A stretch of 64,000 bases of DNA from Enchytraeus crypticus (GCA_905160935.1 CAJHZI010000753.1:1425501-1489500), one strand, 5' to 3'. Numbered from the stretch's first letter, positions 14,976 to 25,785 are shown. Notes: generated by a model from the sequence alone, not told the origin. Numbers and translations are program-made.

Positions 14976-16185
14976 AAGTTAAAGGATACTTTTGTATTTT
15001 TTTCTTTACGGTCTATTGAGGTATGAAATTATTTCTAAACTTGTGTTACAAGTCCTTGCGACTTCCTGAACCAGTATAATTAAGTTAAGTTAAGTTATAT
15101 TAAAGGAAAGGAAACATTTTCTTTATGAAATACTGCTCGGTTTAATGTGGGTGGGGATGAGAATTTCAGAGAGGCAGACGTTGCGTCGTTCTGAATGCTT
15201 CACTTTATATTGTCTGCAGATGATTCCTTATGGTCGAGATTCTAATTTCAGTTGAGCAAGAGATTTTTTATACGTGTTAGAGCCACGCAAATTGTATTAC
15301 CGTCCTATCCACGTCAGCAATTATGAGTGATCGCGAAGTTTAATTAACATAATCAAAACATGCAATTGTATAATATAGAAATAAAAGCAAAGTAAAAGAC
15401 ATTCAGAACATATGAAATACGCAACTCTGATGTGTGAAATACTCATAGATCTATGCTTTAGTATTCTGTTATAGGCAGTGGTTAAAGTGGGAATTGAGAG
15501 CTATAGGAACGGTCAGAATTTGTGTGCTACTCTGTAATTTATTTACAGATCACCTAGTATCTAATATGGGCCCCTAGCAGGGGAAGAAACTCAGTAGAAA
15601 TGGGAGCTAGGGGAACCCAGTACCACTGCGTCACACTACTTTAACCATAGCTGTAGGTTGATTAATACATGGATACAGTAATTAAATAGTGTGTATAGTC
15701 AAGAGGGCTCTTAACTGCAGCCCGGGATAAGATTGCACGCCATATAGACCTGCGGTTACATGGCTCGGTGCCATAGGATGAGGCTTCCGTTAACCCATCA
15801 TGTGTGCTTTCTAACAATCATCTTTTAATTGTCGACAAAACTTCTTTGTAGTAGCCTATCCTCCGAACATTCGCTGAGATGAGGCCTACATGTATAATTA
15901 TCCAATGTTACTTTTATTTTAAGAAAAACTAGTTTGTATATCCTGTGATCTGAGTTTCTCCTCTGAAAATCTTTGACGAAGAGAAACATAGAATATAAAA
16001 TAGTGAATAATAAAATACCTGATTTTCTTCTACAAGTAGTCAAATATAAAACTGTTCTCGTGATATCTCGGCGCCACTGCGACTTTGCTCTCTATTTTCC
16101 CATAATATAGGAATGACCATTCGACAATCACTGACTTAATCAACACCAACTGACACAAATTTCTGATTTGAAGCGAAATCTCTCT
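14976..16185. other. Intergenic, no gene seen
   Basis: Unique sequence over about 1.2 kb. A 72-codon minus-strand frame at 16043-15825 has no recognisable content. Confidence 0.6.
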
Positions 16186-16192
16186 CTCTCTC

Positions 16193-16266
<74 letters not shown>

Positions 16267-16313
16267 ATATATTATATATATATATATATATAACGCAGGC
16301 GGTAGAGCATGAG

Positions 16314-16355
<42 letters not shown>

Positions 16356-16374
16356 ATGCTCTACCTGAGAATAA

Positions 16375-16416
<42 letters not shown>

Positions 16417-16427
16417 TCATGTATATA

Positions 16428-16466
<39 letters not shown>

Positions 16467-16487
16467 TTATTCTCAGGTAGAGCATGA

Positions 16488-16539
<52 letters not shown>

Positions 16540-16566
16540 TCATGCTCTACCGCCCGCGTTATTTTG
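16186..16566. repeat. Palindromic AT-rich repeat with nested inverted arms
   Basis: Four long (AT)n blocks are separated by short arms arranged as inverted copies. GGCGGTAGAGCATGAGA and its complement TCTCATGCTCTACC appear at both outer ends, and TGAGAATAAGAAT with its complement sit inside. The whole 380-base region can fold as a large hairpin or several cruciforms. The arm GGTAGAGCATGAGA resembles the D-arm (box A) of tRNA-Lys. Confidence 0.9.
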
Positions 16567-16569
16567 AGC

Positions 16570-16790
16570 AGTGCACGCCTCTTCTTCTAGTGCACTGCCT
16601 AACGGCAGGTCCAGGGCATATAACTCTTCCAACCAATTCTATCTTCAGCCTTCCTTTTCATCTCTATATATGAATATTTATCAGATAATCCAGCATCCCA
16701 TGTATCAGTCTTCCTCTAGCTCTATTCCTTGCATTCTTCCTTAAATTACATCCTTTAGCAAACCACACCATCTTATAACATGTAATAAGC
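16570..16790 (-). mobile_element. RTE-like LINE 3' end fragment
   Basis: The minus strand ends CCTGCCGTTAGGCAGTGCAC then GAAGAAGAGG. The terminal stem is the one seen in the other GA-tailed elements, with a different loop. Upstream sequence resembles the LINE C-terminal region in diverged form. Confidence 0.65.
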
Positions 16791-17090
16791 TTTTCTTTCT
16801 ACTTCTTATCAATATTATTTTCGCAAAAACCGCAAGAGCCACTATTGTTAGTCTAGACTTGATTAACTGAAGTGCGCCGGTTGAATTACTCGCAGCACTT
16901 AAGATGAAACTTCTGCAGATTTTATGACTAGGATCTGTTTATGCTATTAGCCAGGTATCGGCAAGTTAATGCACAAAACAGTACTTGAGAGGTCTTTCTA
17001 CAGGCTTGCTCCTGGAAGCACTAAAGATTTTCTCTGTGCTCTGATCTAGCTGACTTAGCTGAGTTACCTTTAATATTTAATTTAGTTAGA
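16791..17090. other. Intergenic, no gene seen
   Basis: Unique sequence with no supported feature. Confidence 0.55.
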
Positions 17091-17310
17091 TAGTACTCCA
17101 TATTATCCTCCATATTATCCATATTATAATACATTATAGTGCTCCATATTATCCATATTATAATACATTACAGTGCTCCATATTATCCATATTATAATAC
17201 ATTATAGTGCTCCATATTATCCATATTATAATACATTACAGTTCTCCATATTATCCATATTATCCATATTATAATACATTATAGTGCTCCATATTGATAA
17301 TGCTCCATAT
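17091..17310. repeat. 34-bp minisatellite
   Basis: About five tandem units of CTCCATATTATCCATATTAT + AATACATTATAGTG, with small length changes. Confidence 0.9.
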
Positions 17311-17344
17311 TAGGGCCTATATCTTTCAAAACTTAGAATGACCG

Positions 17345-17420
17345 TATCTGATATACATAACCACGAGCAAGACTGGATTCGAACCACGCATCTGCCTAAT
17401 CTCAGGCTACCACTGAGACG
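17345..17420 (-). mobile_element. tRNA-like SINE head
   Basis: On the minus strand a box A-like CTCAGTGGTAGCCTGAG is followed by a perfect box B, GGTTCGAATCC (17385-17375). There is no clear tRNA acceptor stem, so a SINE head or decayed tRNA is more likely than a working tRNA gene. Confidence 0.5.
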
Positions 17421-18983
17421 ATTGATCAATTTCACGGTACATAAGCTACAGTAAACTGAACTAAAAAGAGCTCAAAATTGAAGCTAAAGTTTTGCTTAAC
17501 AATTTAAAACAGCAGCTGCTCTATATGAATCTTGATTACACCATCAAAACGTGGTAGCAAGTTAAATACAATAAATAAAAATACCAACAGTGCATTAAAA
17601 CAAATACAACTGATATATTATTATTATTATTTGTTTGTTCTATGCATTTTATAATGTAAGCTATGTGGCAATTTATAGATCACCCCTGCTATAATACGCA
17701 AATATACGACACGTGTTGAGATGAGGGGATTAGAATGTCACCGGGAAAGTGTGTGAAACCTTTCAAATGCCTCTTGATATTTATTTTAAAATTGTAATAA
17801 AATCAATGGAAAGGATTGGCACTAATTCTATATATAAGATTGTACACATGCCCTGCTGGTACACATGCCTAGATGGTACACATGCCCTGCATAATTACAA
17901 ATTCGACATAATTCTACCTCAGTCCATGAAATCTAAATAATAAAATTGCCTAAAGTAATAAAGTAGTATTCTACATAATGATACATAATTAGGAAACAGC
18001 AGCTGAAGGCTAGCATGCCTGGAGTATAAAGTTCAGATTAGCAGTCTCTTGTAAAAGTCAGGAGCCACGGGTAGCCTGGGATACAAAGTCACAGATGTTG
18101 TAAACAAGTTATCTCACTTGCCGTTAAATACGCAACAGCGGGTGTTTGTTGTTACCCCATCTTGCAGGATATTAATCCTAACCAATGATGCCTAGAAATT
18201 TAACTATCCCTAACACTAACCCCTACCCTTTACCCTTACCCTAACCGTATTCCTATGAAATTAAGAAAATCGAATTAAACTTTAAAAATACAAGTGATAT
18301 AGAATTGAACACCGAACCCATGATCTAAAGGCTAGCACCTATAACACTGAACCACTGATGCTTCTGATTGAACCCAGTTGAATAGATGATGTAAATATAT
18401 CGTACTAGAAAATTGTAATCGTCTGTAACTATCTTTACAACAAACCCTGACTTGGGGTAATAGCACGTAGTACGGTTGCACTATTAGCCGCAAATGTTAT
18501 CTGAACTCATAGGCTGCTGATTGAATGTGCGGTGGATTATCTTATACAGCGCAGGCTGCAGCCGTGGAATTAAATTGTTGAAGCTGTGAGATAAGGAATC
18601 TCGTTGTAGAGTCTTGATGAAGAGTTTAAGATGAATTCAATACATTCGCTTAGAAGGAAGTTTGTCAAATTCTCGTAGTACAGTCTTGATGAAGAATTTA
18701 AGATGATTACAATGTATTCGCTTAGAATGGAGTCAGTGACATTTACTCTAGTGTATTTAGACTGAGCCGGTGGTATGTTGGCAAGGTGATCGACAACGGA
18801 TTAGTAGGTGTAGGGTTCAAATTCTAAGCTCTACACCAGGGTTGTCTTTGTTACATTTTTCCATGGTGGTTCGTTGAGGGGGGGGGGGGGGCTGAAGACT
18901 TGCAGGGTATCAGGGATTTGTCATAGGGGTGGTTAAAACTGGGGGCGTTAACACTTTAGCAGGGGGTCACATATATGTAAAAA
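17421..18983. other. Intergenic; degenerate telomere-like and tRNA-like patches
   Basis: Mostly unique. At about 18204-18248 the phrases CCCTAACACTAACCCCTACC and CCCTTACCCTAACC look like degenerate telomeric repeat. At 18303-18362 (minus) a tRNA-like fragment has GTGGTTCAGTG and GGGTTCGGTG. Around 18600-18725 a 100-base segment is imperfectly duplicated (TCTTGATGAAGA.TTTAAGATG). No gene is seen. Confidence 0.5.
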
Positions 18984-19120
18984 AGCTAAAAGCTAGGGTT
19001 AACGTCAGTTTCCTCACGCGAAAGCGATGTCAGTTACGGGCGAGCCCAGGATTTGAACCCTGCACATACTGATCCGCGGTCGATTATCTTACCGACGTCG
19101 CCACTCAACTCCAGCCAGTA
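18984..19120 (-). mobile_element. tRNA-derived SINE, family A
   Basis: Near full length on the minus strand; box A is TGGCGACGTCGG and box B is GGGTTCAAATCC. A C-run follows the 5' end. Confidence 0.85.
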
Positions 19121-19705
19121 ACCCCCCCCCTGTTAAATACAACCGTGCTTTCCTCACAAATGCTTCCGGGACAGGAAACTGACGTTAAACTTGGCTTTAG
19201 CCTTTCACAAATTAAGAGCTTAATAAGTGTAACATATATACCTGTAGGCCTATGTAGTGTGTATGTACTTCTGTAGATGGACATATTTGGAACGCTGTTC
19301 CGCTTCTGATATTTCTCTATGAAATTATAAATAGACATATAAATGCAAAACTCATGAGCTTATATAGTCATAAGCTCATAATGGCGTGAGCTTATAATGG
19401 CATGAGCTTGACACTAGTGCGTTGAGTATTGAAATGTGTGTCTTGAACCAACTTTGAAAGTTATTTGAAGAGAGACTTTTGCTCTTTGATACATGTTTAG
19501 CTGATTAAAGAACTTGAAGGAAGAACTCTATCGTTTTATATACATCGAAATACGCAGAAGTTATAAAAATTTTATATGTAAATATCAAATCTTGTTGCTG
19601 TCAGATCGAGCATTTTATGCTCATGGCTACTGTCTACATATTACAGATGATTTCTTTCGAGTAAACTCTACTTTTCGATAAAATGTCATTACGTGATGGC
19701 CAATA

Positions 19706-19870
19706 TTCCCTGGATTAAACTGCACCCTGGATTAAACTGCACCCTGGATTAAACTGCACCCTGGATTAAACTGCACCCTGGATTAAACTGCACCCTGGAT
19801 TAAACTGCACCCTGGATTAAACTGCACCCTGGATTAAACTGCACCCGGGATTAAACTGCACACTGGATTA
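19706..19870. repeat. 17-bp minisatellite, about ten copies
   Basis: Tandem CCTGGATTAAACTGCAC units, nearly identical, with decayed relatives to about 19990. Confidence 0.95.
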
Positions 19871-20224
19871 ATAAACATTCTGCTTTAAAAGAAGGATGCT
19901 ATAAACTACACTCTGGATTATAATAAAACCTGGATTAAACACAATCTAGATTACATGTCGCCCTGGACTTGTATAGACATGGATTATAATACACCCGTAT
20001 AAACGTGGATATTTCGTGGACATTTGGTGTTTTTGGATATTTCGTGTAGAATTCAGCAGATTCTATTAAAAGAAGTCCGGATTACGGTAGTGTACGACAT
20101 TTTAGTATCATGTATATACTATAGAGTTGAATTTAGTTTTGTCAATCCTCGCTTTTTTCTCTGTTGATAACTGTGGAAAGAGCTCCCCCTGGTGAACTAA
20201 TCATTGAAAACTGCTACTTTCAAT

Positions 20225-20864
20225 GATTTTTAGACGCAGCAGATTGGTTTTTCAAAATTAAATTGTTTTATTTTAGATGCAGCAGAATTATTGTGTGATT
20301 GTTGTTTTTTTTATTGCGATTGTCATTTTTATTGTGCGATTGTTACACTCCTTCATGTTTTCTGCTCCGACAATATGGAACTCTCTGCCACGAGATCTTA
20401 GATCTCGAAATAGTATTGGTACTTTCATTGGCATGCTAAAAACCCATCGCATTCCGTCATAGGTCTAAATTTTGACCCGCTTACCTTGGATCATGGACTT
20501 GCACTGTTTTGATCTCGCTTTCTCTTGTGGTCTCTGTGTACTCAGTCGTCATCGTGTGGTGCTTTGGCGCCTGTTTGTGTAGAGTTCACAAAAGACGTCC
20601 CTGACAGTGCCTTATGGCGAGGAACCGGGCGTTAAATTCTTTTTGATTGATTGATTTTGATGCAGCTGAATTATTGTGTGATTTTTATATTAGGTGCAGC
20701 AAAATTACTGCATGATTGTTATTTTGGATGCTGCAGAATTATTGTGTGATTGTTATTTTGGATGCTGCAGAATTATTGTGTGATTGTTATTTTAGATGCA
20801 GCAGAATTATTGCGTTATTGTTATTTTAGATGCAGCAGAATTATTGTGTGATTGCTATTTTTAG
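20225..20864 (+). repeat. Tandem copies of the acceptor and exon head preceding the long open exon, split by a LINE
   Basis: About nine copies of a roughly 34-bp unit: TTTTAG, ATGCAGCAGAATTA, then TTGTGTGATTGTTA. Copies begin near 20230, 20275, 20659, 20694, 20729, 20762, 20796 and 20830. The final occurrence at 20865 runs on into the long coding exon (ATGCAGCAGAATTACGAAG). Several copies keep TTTTAG; others have drifted to TTTTGG. Confidence 0.88.
20344..20658 (+). mobile_element. Non-LTR retrotransposon 3' end with (TTGA)n tail
   Basis: It encodes a typical non-LTR C-terminus (FSAAPTLWNSLP-type: here SFMFSAPTIWNSLPRDLRS and GTFIGMLKTH) ending at the TAG at 20460-20462. A roughly 180-base 3' UTR follows, ending GGCGTTAAATTC + (T)n + GATTGATTGA. 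It is inserted in the acceptor-copy array. The same UTR, inverted, closes the window at 63925-64000. Clade not assigned. Confidence 0.8.
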
Positions 20865-23800
20865 ATGCAGCAGAATTACGAAGAACTCGTTCCTATTTAC
20901 TACACTAGTCACAGACACACTAGACCACGCTCAGAATCTTCCAGCGACTATCAGTCATTCGCCAGATGTCAGCATGAGACATGGAACAGTGATGGGCGCT
21001 CTCGCAGTATGACAGAGCTGAATGAGACAGCAGGACATGAACAGCCTAGTAACCCTGAGGTCATCAAGTGGCTGTGTGATAATGTATACAGCAGCTACCC
21101 GCGCGATCAGCAGCAAGCTAATCAGCTGTTGCAGCTGCAGCAGCCGACTTACTTGCAGCAAGGCCAGCTGCTGCAGCTAATGCAGCAAAGACAACAGAAA
21201 GAACAAAGACACCAACAAAATACACAGCAACCACAAAAACATTGGCAACAAGAGGTTAGTGGGCAAGAACAACAGTGGTCACAGCAACCATTTAGACAAC
21301 AGCAACCTCGTCCAATAAACAACGGCAACGGGTTGGATTGGCTGGATTACAATCCTTCCACCGGTAATCTATATCATCGCCAAATCCTGTCACACCTCTC
21401 TAAGCAACCCGGAACAACACCTGAGCAGCAGATCGGTTGCTACGACGAGCAACAGGTTCAGTGGCAGCATGGGGAAGATTTTCCAGCAGTCGACGATCCC
21501 ACCAGGCCTGACAGATTGAAGAACAGGTCTAGAGATTCGAGGTCCAGAAGTCTTGATGATGTGAGAGCGGCTGATTATGATGACACGATGATGATGATGC
21601 CTCAAGACCGCTGGGGTGTAAGTGTGTCAGGGCAAAGAGATGCTGTGTCTCCGGCTAATTCCTTATTCCTGACAAACGATGATACTGGCGATGACTTATA
21701 CAACTCCGCATATAACAGCTGGAATAGAAATAGTTTTCAGAACGCTGGATCTAAACAGAACGCTGGTTCTAAACAGAACGCTGGTTCTAAGCAGAACGCT
21801 GGATTTCAACAGAATGTTGGATCTGAGCGGAACGCTGGAAGGACGAAGGACTATTCATGTGATCGAGGATTAATCAACAGCGACGCTAAAACCTCCAGCA
21901 ATACCGAGAGATTCTTCTCTCAGCATAAGCCTCCAAAGTCCTCCAATTCTCTGCCCAACAGTTTCAACGCTCGAGTTTTCACAGTGACTGGAGTGGAGAA
22001 ATGTTTATCAGACACAGAAGGTACCGGAAGATATCCGCCAAAGATCTCTCTGAAGCAGAAAAGGCACGATGTAATCAGTCACAGCTCCAGACCTAAGCCA
22101 GTTCTCGCCTACCCGGAAGTCCCTCAGGCACTGGATCGCTACAGCAAGCGCCACAGCTACATCCGGGAGCGAGTTTTTCTACACGAGGCACCGGAGGTTC
22201 CACTACGTCCGGATATTTTGCAACACCAGGGATTTCGTGGATACGCCGATGTTCGGAATGTTTTTGGAGTGGAATGCGCTCGTGAAACACCTCCACCTGA
22301 GAATTTGTCTGAAATTGAAAGAGAGAAATATTTTGAAAATGAGCCATCGTTTAACGATCAACAACAATATAGGCAAGCGTCTGAGACATATTTAGAGCAG
22401 CAGAGATTGTTCGAGCAACAGCAAGAGTTGCAGCGACAACAGCTGCAGCAGCGGTCTCATCAGATCAGACCTGCTGGGTCACACACCGGCCAACAGTTTG
22501 ACTCAAGTGTGTCACACACCGGCCGACAGTTTGACTCCAGATTAGCGGAGCACATTCCAATTAGCAATGCGGGTTTTACAAGCTCAGAAGTTGCAAAGGT
22601 TGATCATAATCAGAATTACTGTAAGATTTCAAACAGCTCAGCGGCCGTGTCGAGTGAAATGAGTAACAAGCGTGGGAATTACGTTAAACAAATCCTGAAA
22701 TCTTTAACAACTTCAGAGTACTCTCGCAATATTCAGCAGGGCGCAGTTGAGGATGCTGCTAAATTAAATTCACTGGCCCCTTTAAGCGGCAGTGGAAGTA
22801 AAATCCATGTTTATGAAGGGCCAAAGAATGATGACGAAGAAGATAAAGAAGAGAAGCAACTGACGGTGGCTGAATTAAAGAAGAAATTGTTTGGCGTTGA
22901 AGTCGATACTGCTCCCGATGTCTCAAAATCCGCTAAACTATTTAAACAAACAACTGCGTCAAAGAATCGTCCCACGTCAGTTGCTTTAAACGCAGACGCA
23001 TCTTCTAAGGGTCACGACACCAGTAAAATAGACTCAGAATTTAAAAGTTCTTCAATTAAGACAATAAAATCTGATGCAGATAAGAAGAGGAGCAGCCTTG
23101 CACCTTATGCATCAAGCAGCGGTATAGGAATGAATAAAATCACTTACAGTAAAGAAAATTACTTTGAAAAAAATCCAAGAGCCACAGAACTCTATGCGTT
23201 AGATTCATCAGTGCCAGCAAGAACAACTTCATCTTCATCAGAGTTTCCGCCGCCAACAACAACTTCTTCTCGTCCACCCAAAAGTCCTCAAGCTTCAAAA
23301 TCTTACCAGACTATAGATAGCACAAGATCATCTTGGATGTACCCTTCAAATCAATATAGAACTTCATCTGTCGTGCAAAGAAATGAAAGTCAAAATACCG
23401 GTTCATCTTGTTCTCCTGGGTCACAAGGTCCCAGTGAAGGCCTAAAGCCCTCTCCAGCTATCAAGCCTGCATCACTGCGAGGCAGGCCGCTGGACGCCCC
23501 ACCACCCCCGCCCCCTCCCAGGGTGTCCTCTCTCGTCACTGAGGAATCGAGAACGTCTTCTAAAGAGATTTCCATTGCTGAACGGCTGAAGCTAGCTGAT
23601 GAAGAGATAAGTAAGAGATTGGATTCAGCTAAGACAGATCTCGCTGAGTCAGCAACAGATCAGCTCAGTACATGTCATTCAGTCTCTCAAAAGTATCCAA
23701 CTGGAAATAATTCTTTTACCAAACCCGTGGAAGCTGAAAGGGAAAAGCTAATTTATACTTCAGATGTAGCGACAGGGCTCTCTCAAGCTGGCATTGATAA

Positions 23801-25664
23801 AAGTTCGTCTACAGTTGAGGTTCCCGTCTCCTTCCTGTCTAATACGAGACCGAATCCTGACCTTCAAACAGAGTTGATGACCTCCAGGGCGTCAGAGATG
23901 ACCTCCAAGGAGTCAGAGATGACCTCTAAGGCTTCCAAGATGGCTCTCCTAATCTCAGGAGCCGTCAACACAAGTCAAGTATTCCAGGGAATCGACGATT
24001 CAGACTTCACCTGGATAGATGACGACGACGTCGTGAATGAAGACTTCTACGCAGGTAATCAGTTTCAGCCTGCAGGCTGTGAGAGCGTCCAGTGCTTCGT
24101 GGACTCAGACATGGATGACGAAGAGACGTGTTCCAGGGCTTCCACGTGGTCAAGTTCCACAGCCGATGAACTGAGGTCAGTGGGGTCACGTCGGGTCAGG
24201 TTTGAGGAGTATCTTCCCAGACGTCATGAGCTGCAGAACAGAGACGATGAACTGATGAAAACCGGGATTGAGTGGATTGATAAAGAGAGGACTGACTTTG
24301 TGGAATCTTTCGATCCAGTTGTTTCCATTTCCGAAGAGACTTTGAGATTAAATGATGCTAGGATCCAGGCTAGATCAGGCACTGAAGGAGATCATGATAA
24401 ATCAATAAGCTCGCGTCATGCTGACAGCAACCCTGAGAAAATAACAGAGAGGTTCTCTGAGGATGACGTAGTACAGCCTCAGAATTCTTCAAGTACCTCA
24501 GACCATACATGTGGTTCCTCGGTGTATTCAGGTGGAAAATATTCAGCCATTCCATCTTGCCTGAAGAAATCTGAGATATCCCATATCAGAAGTGGAGGTC
24601 AACCATTTAATGGGAAAAGATCAGAGGAAGGAAACCCTTCCAGAAAGAACCTTCTAGAAGTCCGGCAGTGTCCAATGGCGGATGTAGATGAAGACGACTT
24701 GACAAACCTGGAAGACGTCTATATAGACGATATTGTTCGTCTAAATCTCAAAGAAACCAAACGCTTCACCTGCGAGCAGTCCATTAACCTTCAGCAGACG
24801 AGTGGAAGAGAAAGAGGTGGAAATCTGGAAACAGTTCATCGGATATCTACGAGACTGGATGAAGAAATGGAAGAAGGTAGGTGGGATATGATTTCGAGGA
24901 AGACCAAGGCAGTTGATAAAACCCTGACGAGCGAGACGTTGAGAGACGGGCAGAAAGAGTCAACTAGCAGCAGACTGAAGCGAGAGTTTCTGGCAGACAC
25001 TGATGACAGCTCGTACCAGACTGTTGCAGTAAAGAATAGTGAAGACCTTTATCATGAAGTACACCGAAGTGAAGATGTCAAATCATCGCTGCAGTCCAGA
25101 TCCACGGAGATTGAGACAGCGTCCAGTGCTAAAGAGTCCAGGTTGAGTCAAAGTGAGACAGCTTCCAGTGTCAGGGAGTCAAGGTTGAGTCAGAGCTCTA
25201 GGGTTAATCCTTTGAATGAAGCAGAGCTTCAAAAGATCCTGACAGAAAAAGTTGATGATGTCACATATAGCAAAGACATAATGACAGAGAAACGTTTTGT
25301 AGAAAATATTTCATCAAGTATTGGCGACTCGATAGAGAGTAGAACGGCAGCTTCTAGCAGAAGAAACGTTTGCGAAAGTTTTGAAGAAGAAAAGATCAAT
25401 TTTAGAGGATCATCTCAGGAGATTATTGAGAAAAGATCATCTGACGTAACTATGAGGAAGAACATTGAAAACTTTCAGAGCGAGACGGTTCAATCAAGAA
25501 CCGTGAACAAGAGTTCTGTAGAGGAACAAGAACAAGATGAGCGCAGGCTGTCGATAAGAGAACTTGTCTCGACCTTTGAGGACATGACAGAACCGTTTAT
25601 GAGGACTGGTTCGTTCAGAAGACAAAATACAAACAGTGACAAACATAGTGAGCCTAACACTTGA
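20865..25664 (+). CDS. Unidentified large Gln/Ser-rich, probably disordered protein (1,599 codons, one exon)
   Basis: A 4.8-kb uninterrupted frame ending TGA at 25662-25664. A TAG lies directly before the ATG, within TTTTTAG|ATG, so 20865 is probably a spliced exon border as well as a possible start. Visible layout: Gln-rich 81-150; KQNAGS hexapeptide repeats 292-325; SHTGxQFDS duplicated near 538-558; acidic DDEEDKEEK near 656; TVAELKKKLFG at 667; Pro run 878-886; SIAERLKLADEEI from 903; EMTSKxS repeats near 1006-1026; DFTWIDDDDV near 1044; two SETASSxRESRLSQ-like repeats near 1417-1446; and SIRELVSTFEDM at 1563. No enzyme fold, transmembrane helix or zinc motif is seen. The low-complexity scaffold and short helices beginning S-I-x-E suggest a cytoskeletal or scaffold protein. 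That is inference; no orthologue is recognised. Other frames across it are shadows. Confidence 0.85.
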   Translation: MQQNYEELVPIYYTSHRHTRPRSESSSDYQSFARCQHETWNSDGRSRSMTELNETAGHEQPSNPEVIKWLCDNVYSSYPRDQQQANQLLQLQQPTYLQQGQLLQLMQQRQQKEQRHQQNTQQPQKHWQQEVSGQEQQWSQQPFRQQQPRPINNGNGLDWLDYNPSTGNLYHRQILSHLSKQPGTTPEQQIGCYDEQQVQWQHGEDFPAVDDPTRPDRLKNRSRDSRSRSLDDVRAADYDDTMMMMPQDRWGVSVSGQRDAVSPANSLFLTNDDTGDDLYNSAYNSWNRNSFQNAGSKQNAGSKQNAGSKQNAGFQQNVGSERNAGRTKDYSCDRGLINSDAKTSSNTERFFSQHKPPKSSNSLPNSFNARVFTVTGVEKCLSDTEGTGRYPPKISLKQKRHDVISHSSRPKPVLAYPEVPQALDRYSKRHSYIRERVFLHEAPEVPLRPDILQHQGFRGYADVRNVFGVECARETPPPENLSEIEREKYFENEPSFNDQQQYRQASETYLEQQRLFEQQQELQRQQLQQRSHQIRPAGSHTGQQFDSSVSHTGRQFDSRLAEHIPISNAGFTSSEVAKVDHNQNYCKISNSSAAVSSEMSNKRGNYVKQILKSLTTSEYSRNIQQGAVEDAAKLNSLAPLSGSGSKIHVYEGPKNDDEEDKEEKQLTVAELKKKLFGVEVDTAPDVSKSAKLFKQTTASKNRPTSVALNADASSKGHDTSKIDSEFKSSSIKTIKSDADKKRSSLAPYASSSGIGMNKITYSKENYFEKNPRATELYALDSSVPARTTSSSSEFPPPTTTSSRPPKSPQASKSYQTIDSTRSSWMYPSNQYRTSSVVQRNESQNTGSSCSPGSQGPSEGLKPSPAIKPASLRGRPLDAPPPPPPPRVSSLVTEESRTSSKEISIAERLKLADEEISKRLDSAKTDLAESATDQLSTCHSVSQKYPTGNNSFTKPVEAEREKLIYTSDVATGLSQAGIDKSSSTVEVPVSFLSNTRPNPDLQTELMTSRASEMTSKESEMTSKASKMALLISGAVNTSQVFQGIDDSDFTWIDDDDVVNEDFYAGNQFQPAGCESVQCFVDSDMDDEETCSRASTWSSSTADELRSVGSRRVRFEEYLPRRHELQNRDDELMKTGIEWIDKERTDFVESFDPVVSISEETLRLNDARIQARSGTEGDHDKSISSRHADSNPEKITERFSEDDVVQPQNSSSTSDHTCGSSVYSGGKYSAIPSCLKKSEISHIRSGGQPFNGKRSEEGNPSRKNLLEVRQCPMADVDEDDLTNLEDVYIDDIVRLNLKETKRFTCEQSINLQQTSGRERGGNLETVHRISTRLDEEMEEGRWDMISRKTKAVDKTLTSETLRDGQKESTSSRLKREFLADTDDSSYQTVAVKNSEDLYHEVHRSEDVKSSLQSRSTEIETASSAKESRLSQSETASSVRESRLSQSSRVNPLNEAELQKILTEKVDDVTYSKDIMTEKRFVENISSSIGDSIESRTAASSRRNVCESFEEEKINFRGSSQEIIEKRSSDVTMRKNIENFQSETVQSRTVNKSSVEEQEQDERRLSIRELVSTFEDMTEPFMRTGSFRRQNTNSDKHSEPNT

Positions 25665-25785
25665 TGCAATCCTCAAATTAAATACCAACAGCGACAAACA
25701 CAGGGAGCATGACACTTGACACGATCAACAACTTCAAAACAAACAGCGACAAACATAGAGATAAACATAGACAGTGAGGGGCGAA
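25625..25785 (+). repeat. 55-bp tandem triplication over the stop codon of the long exon
   Basis: The C-terminal coding segment around ACAAACAGTGACAAACATAG recurs at 25689 and 25744 (spacing 55 bases), each with a GAGC..AACACTTGA-like end. Since 55 is not a multiple of three, later copies are out of frame and fall in the 3' UTR. Confidence 0.8.

Noticed and set aside
16186..16566. CRISPR-like reading of the spaced arms
   Set aside because: Spacers are (AT)n and arms are inverted, not direct; eukaryotic context.
17345..17420. Functional tRNA gene
   Set aside because: Good box B but no complete cloverleaf or acceptor stem; treated as a SINE head.
18190..18250. Second interstitial telomeric tract
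   Set aside because: Only degenerate CCCTAAC-like phrases; too diverged to call.
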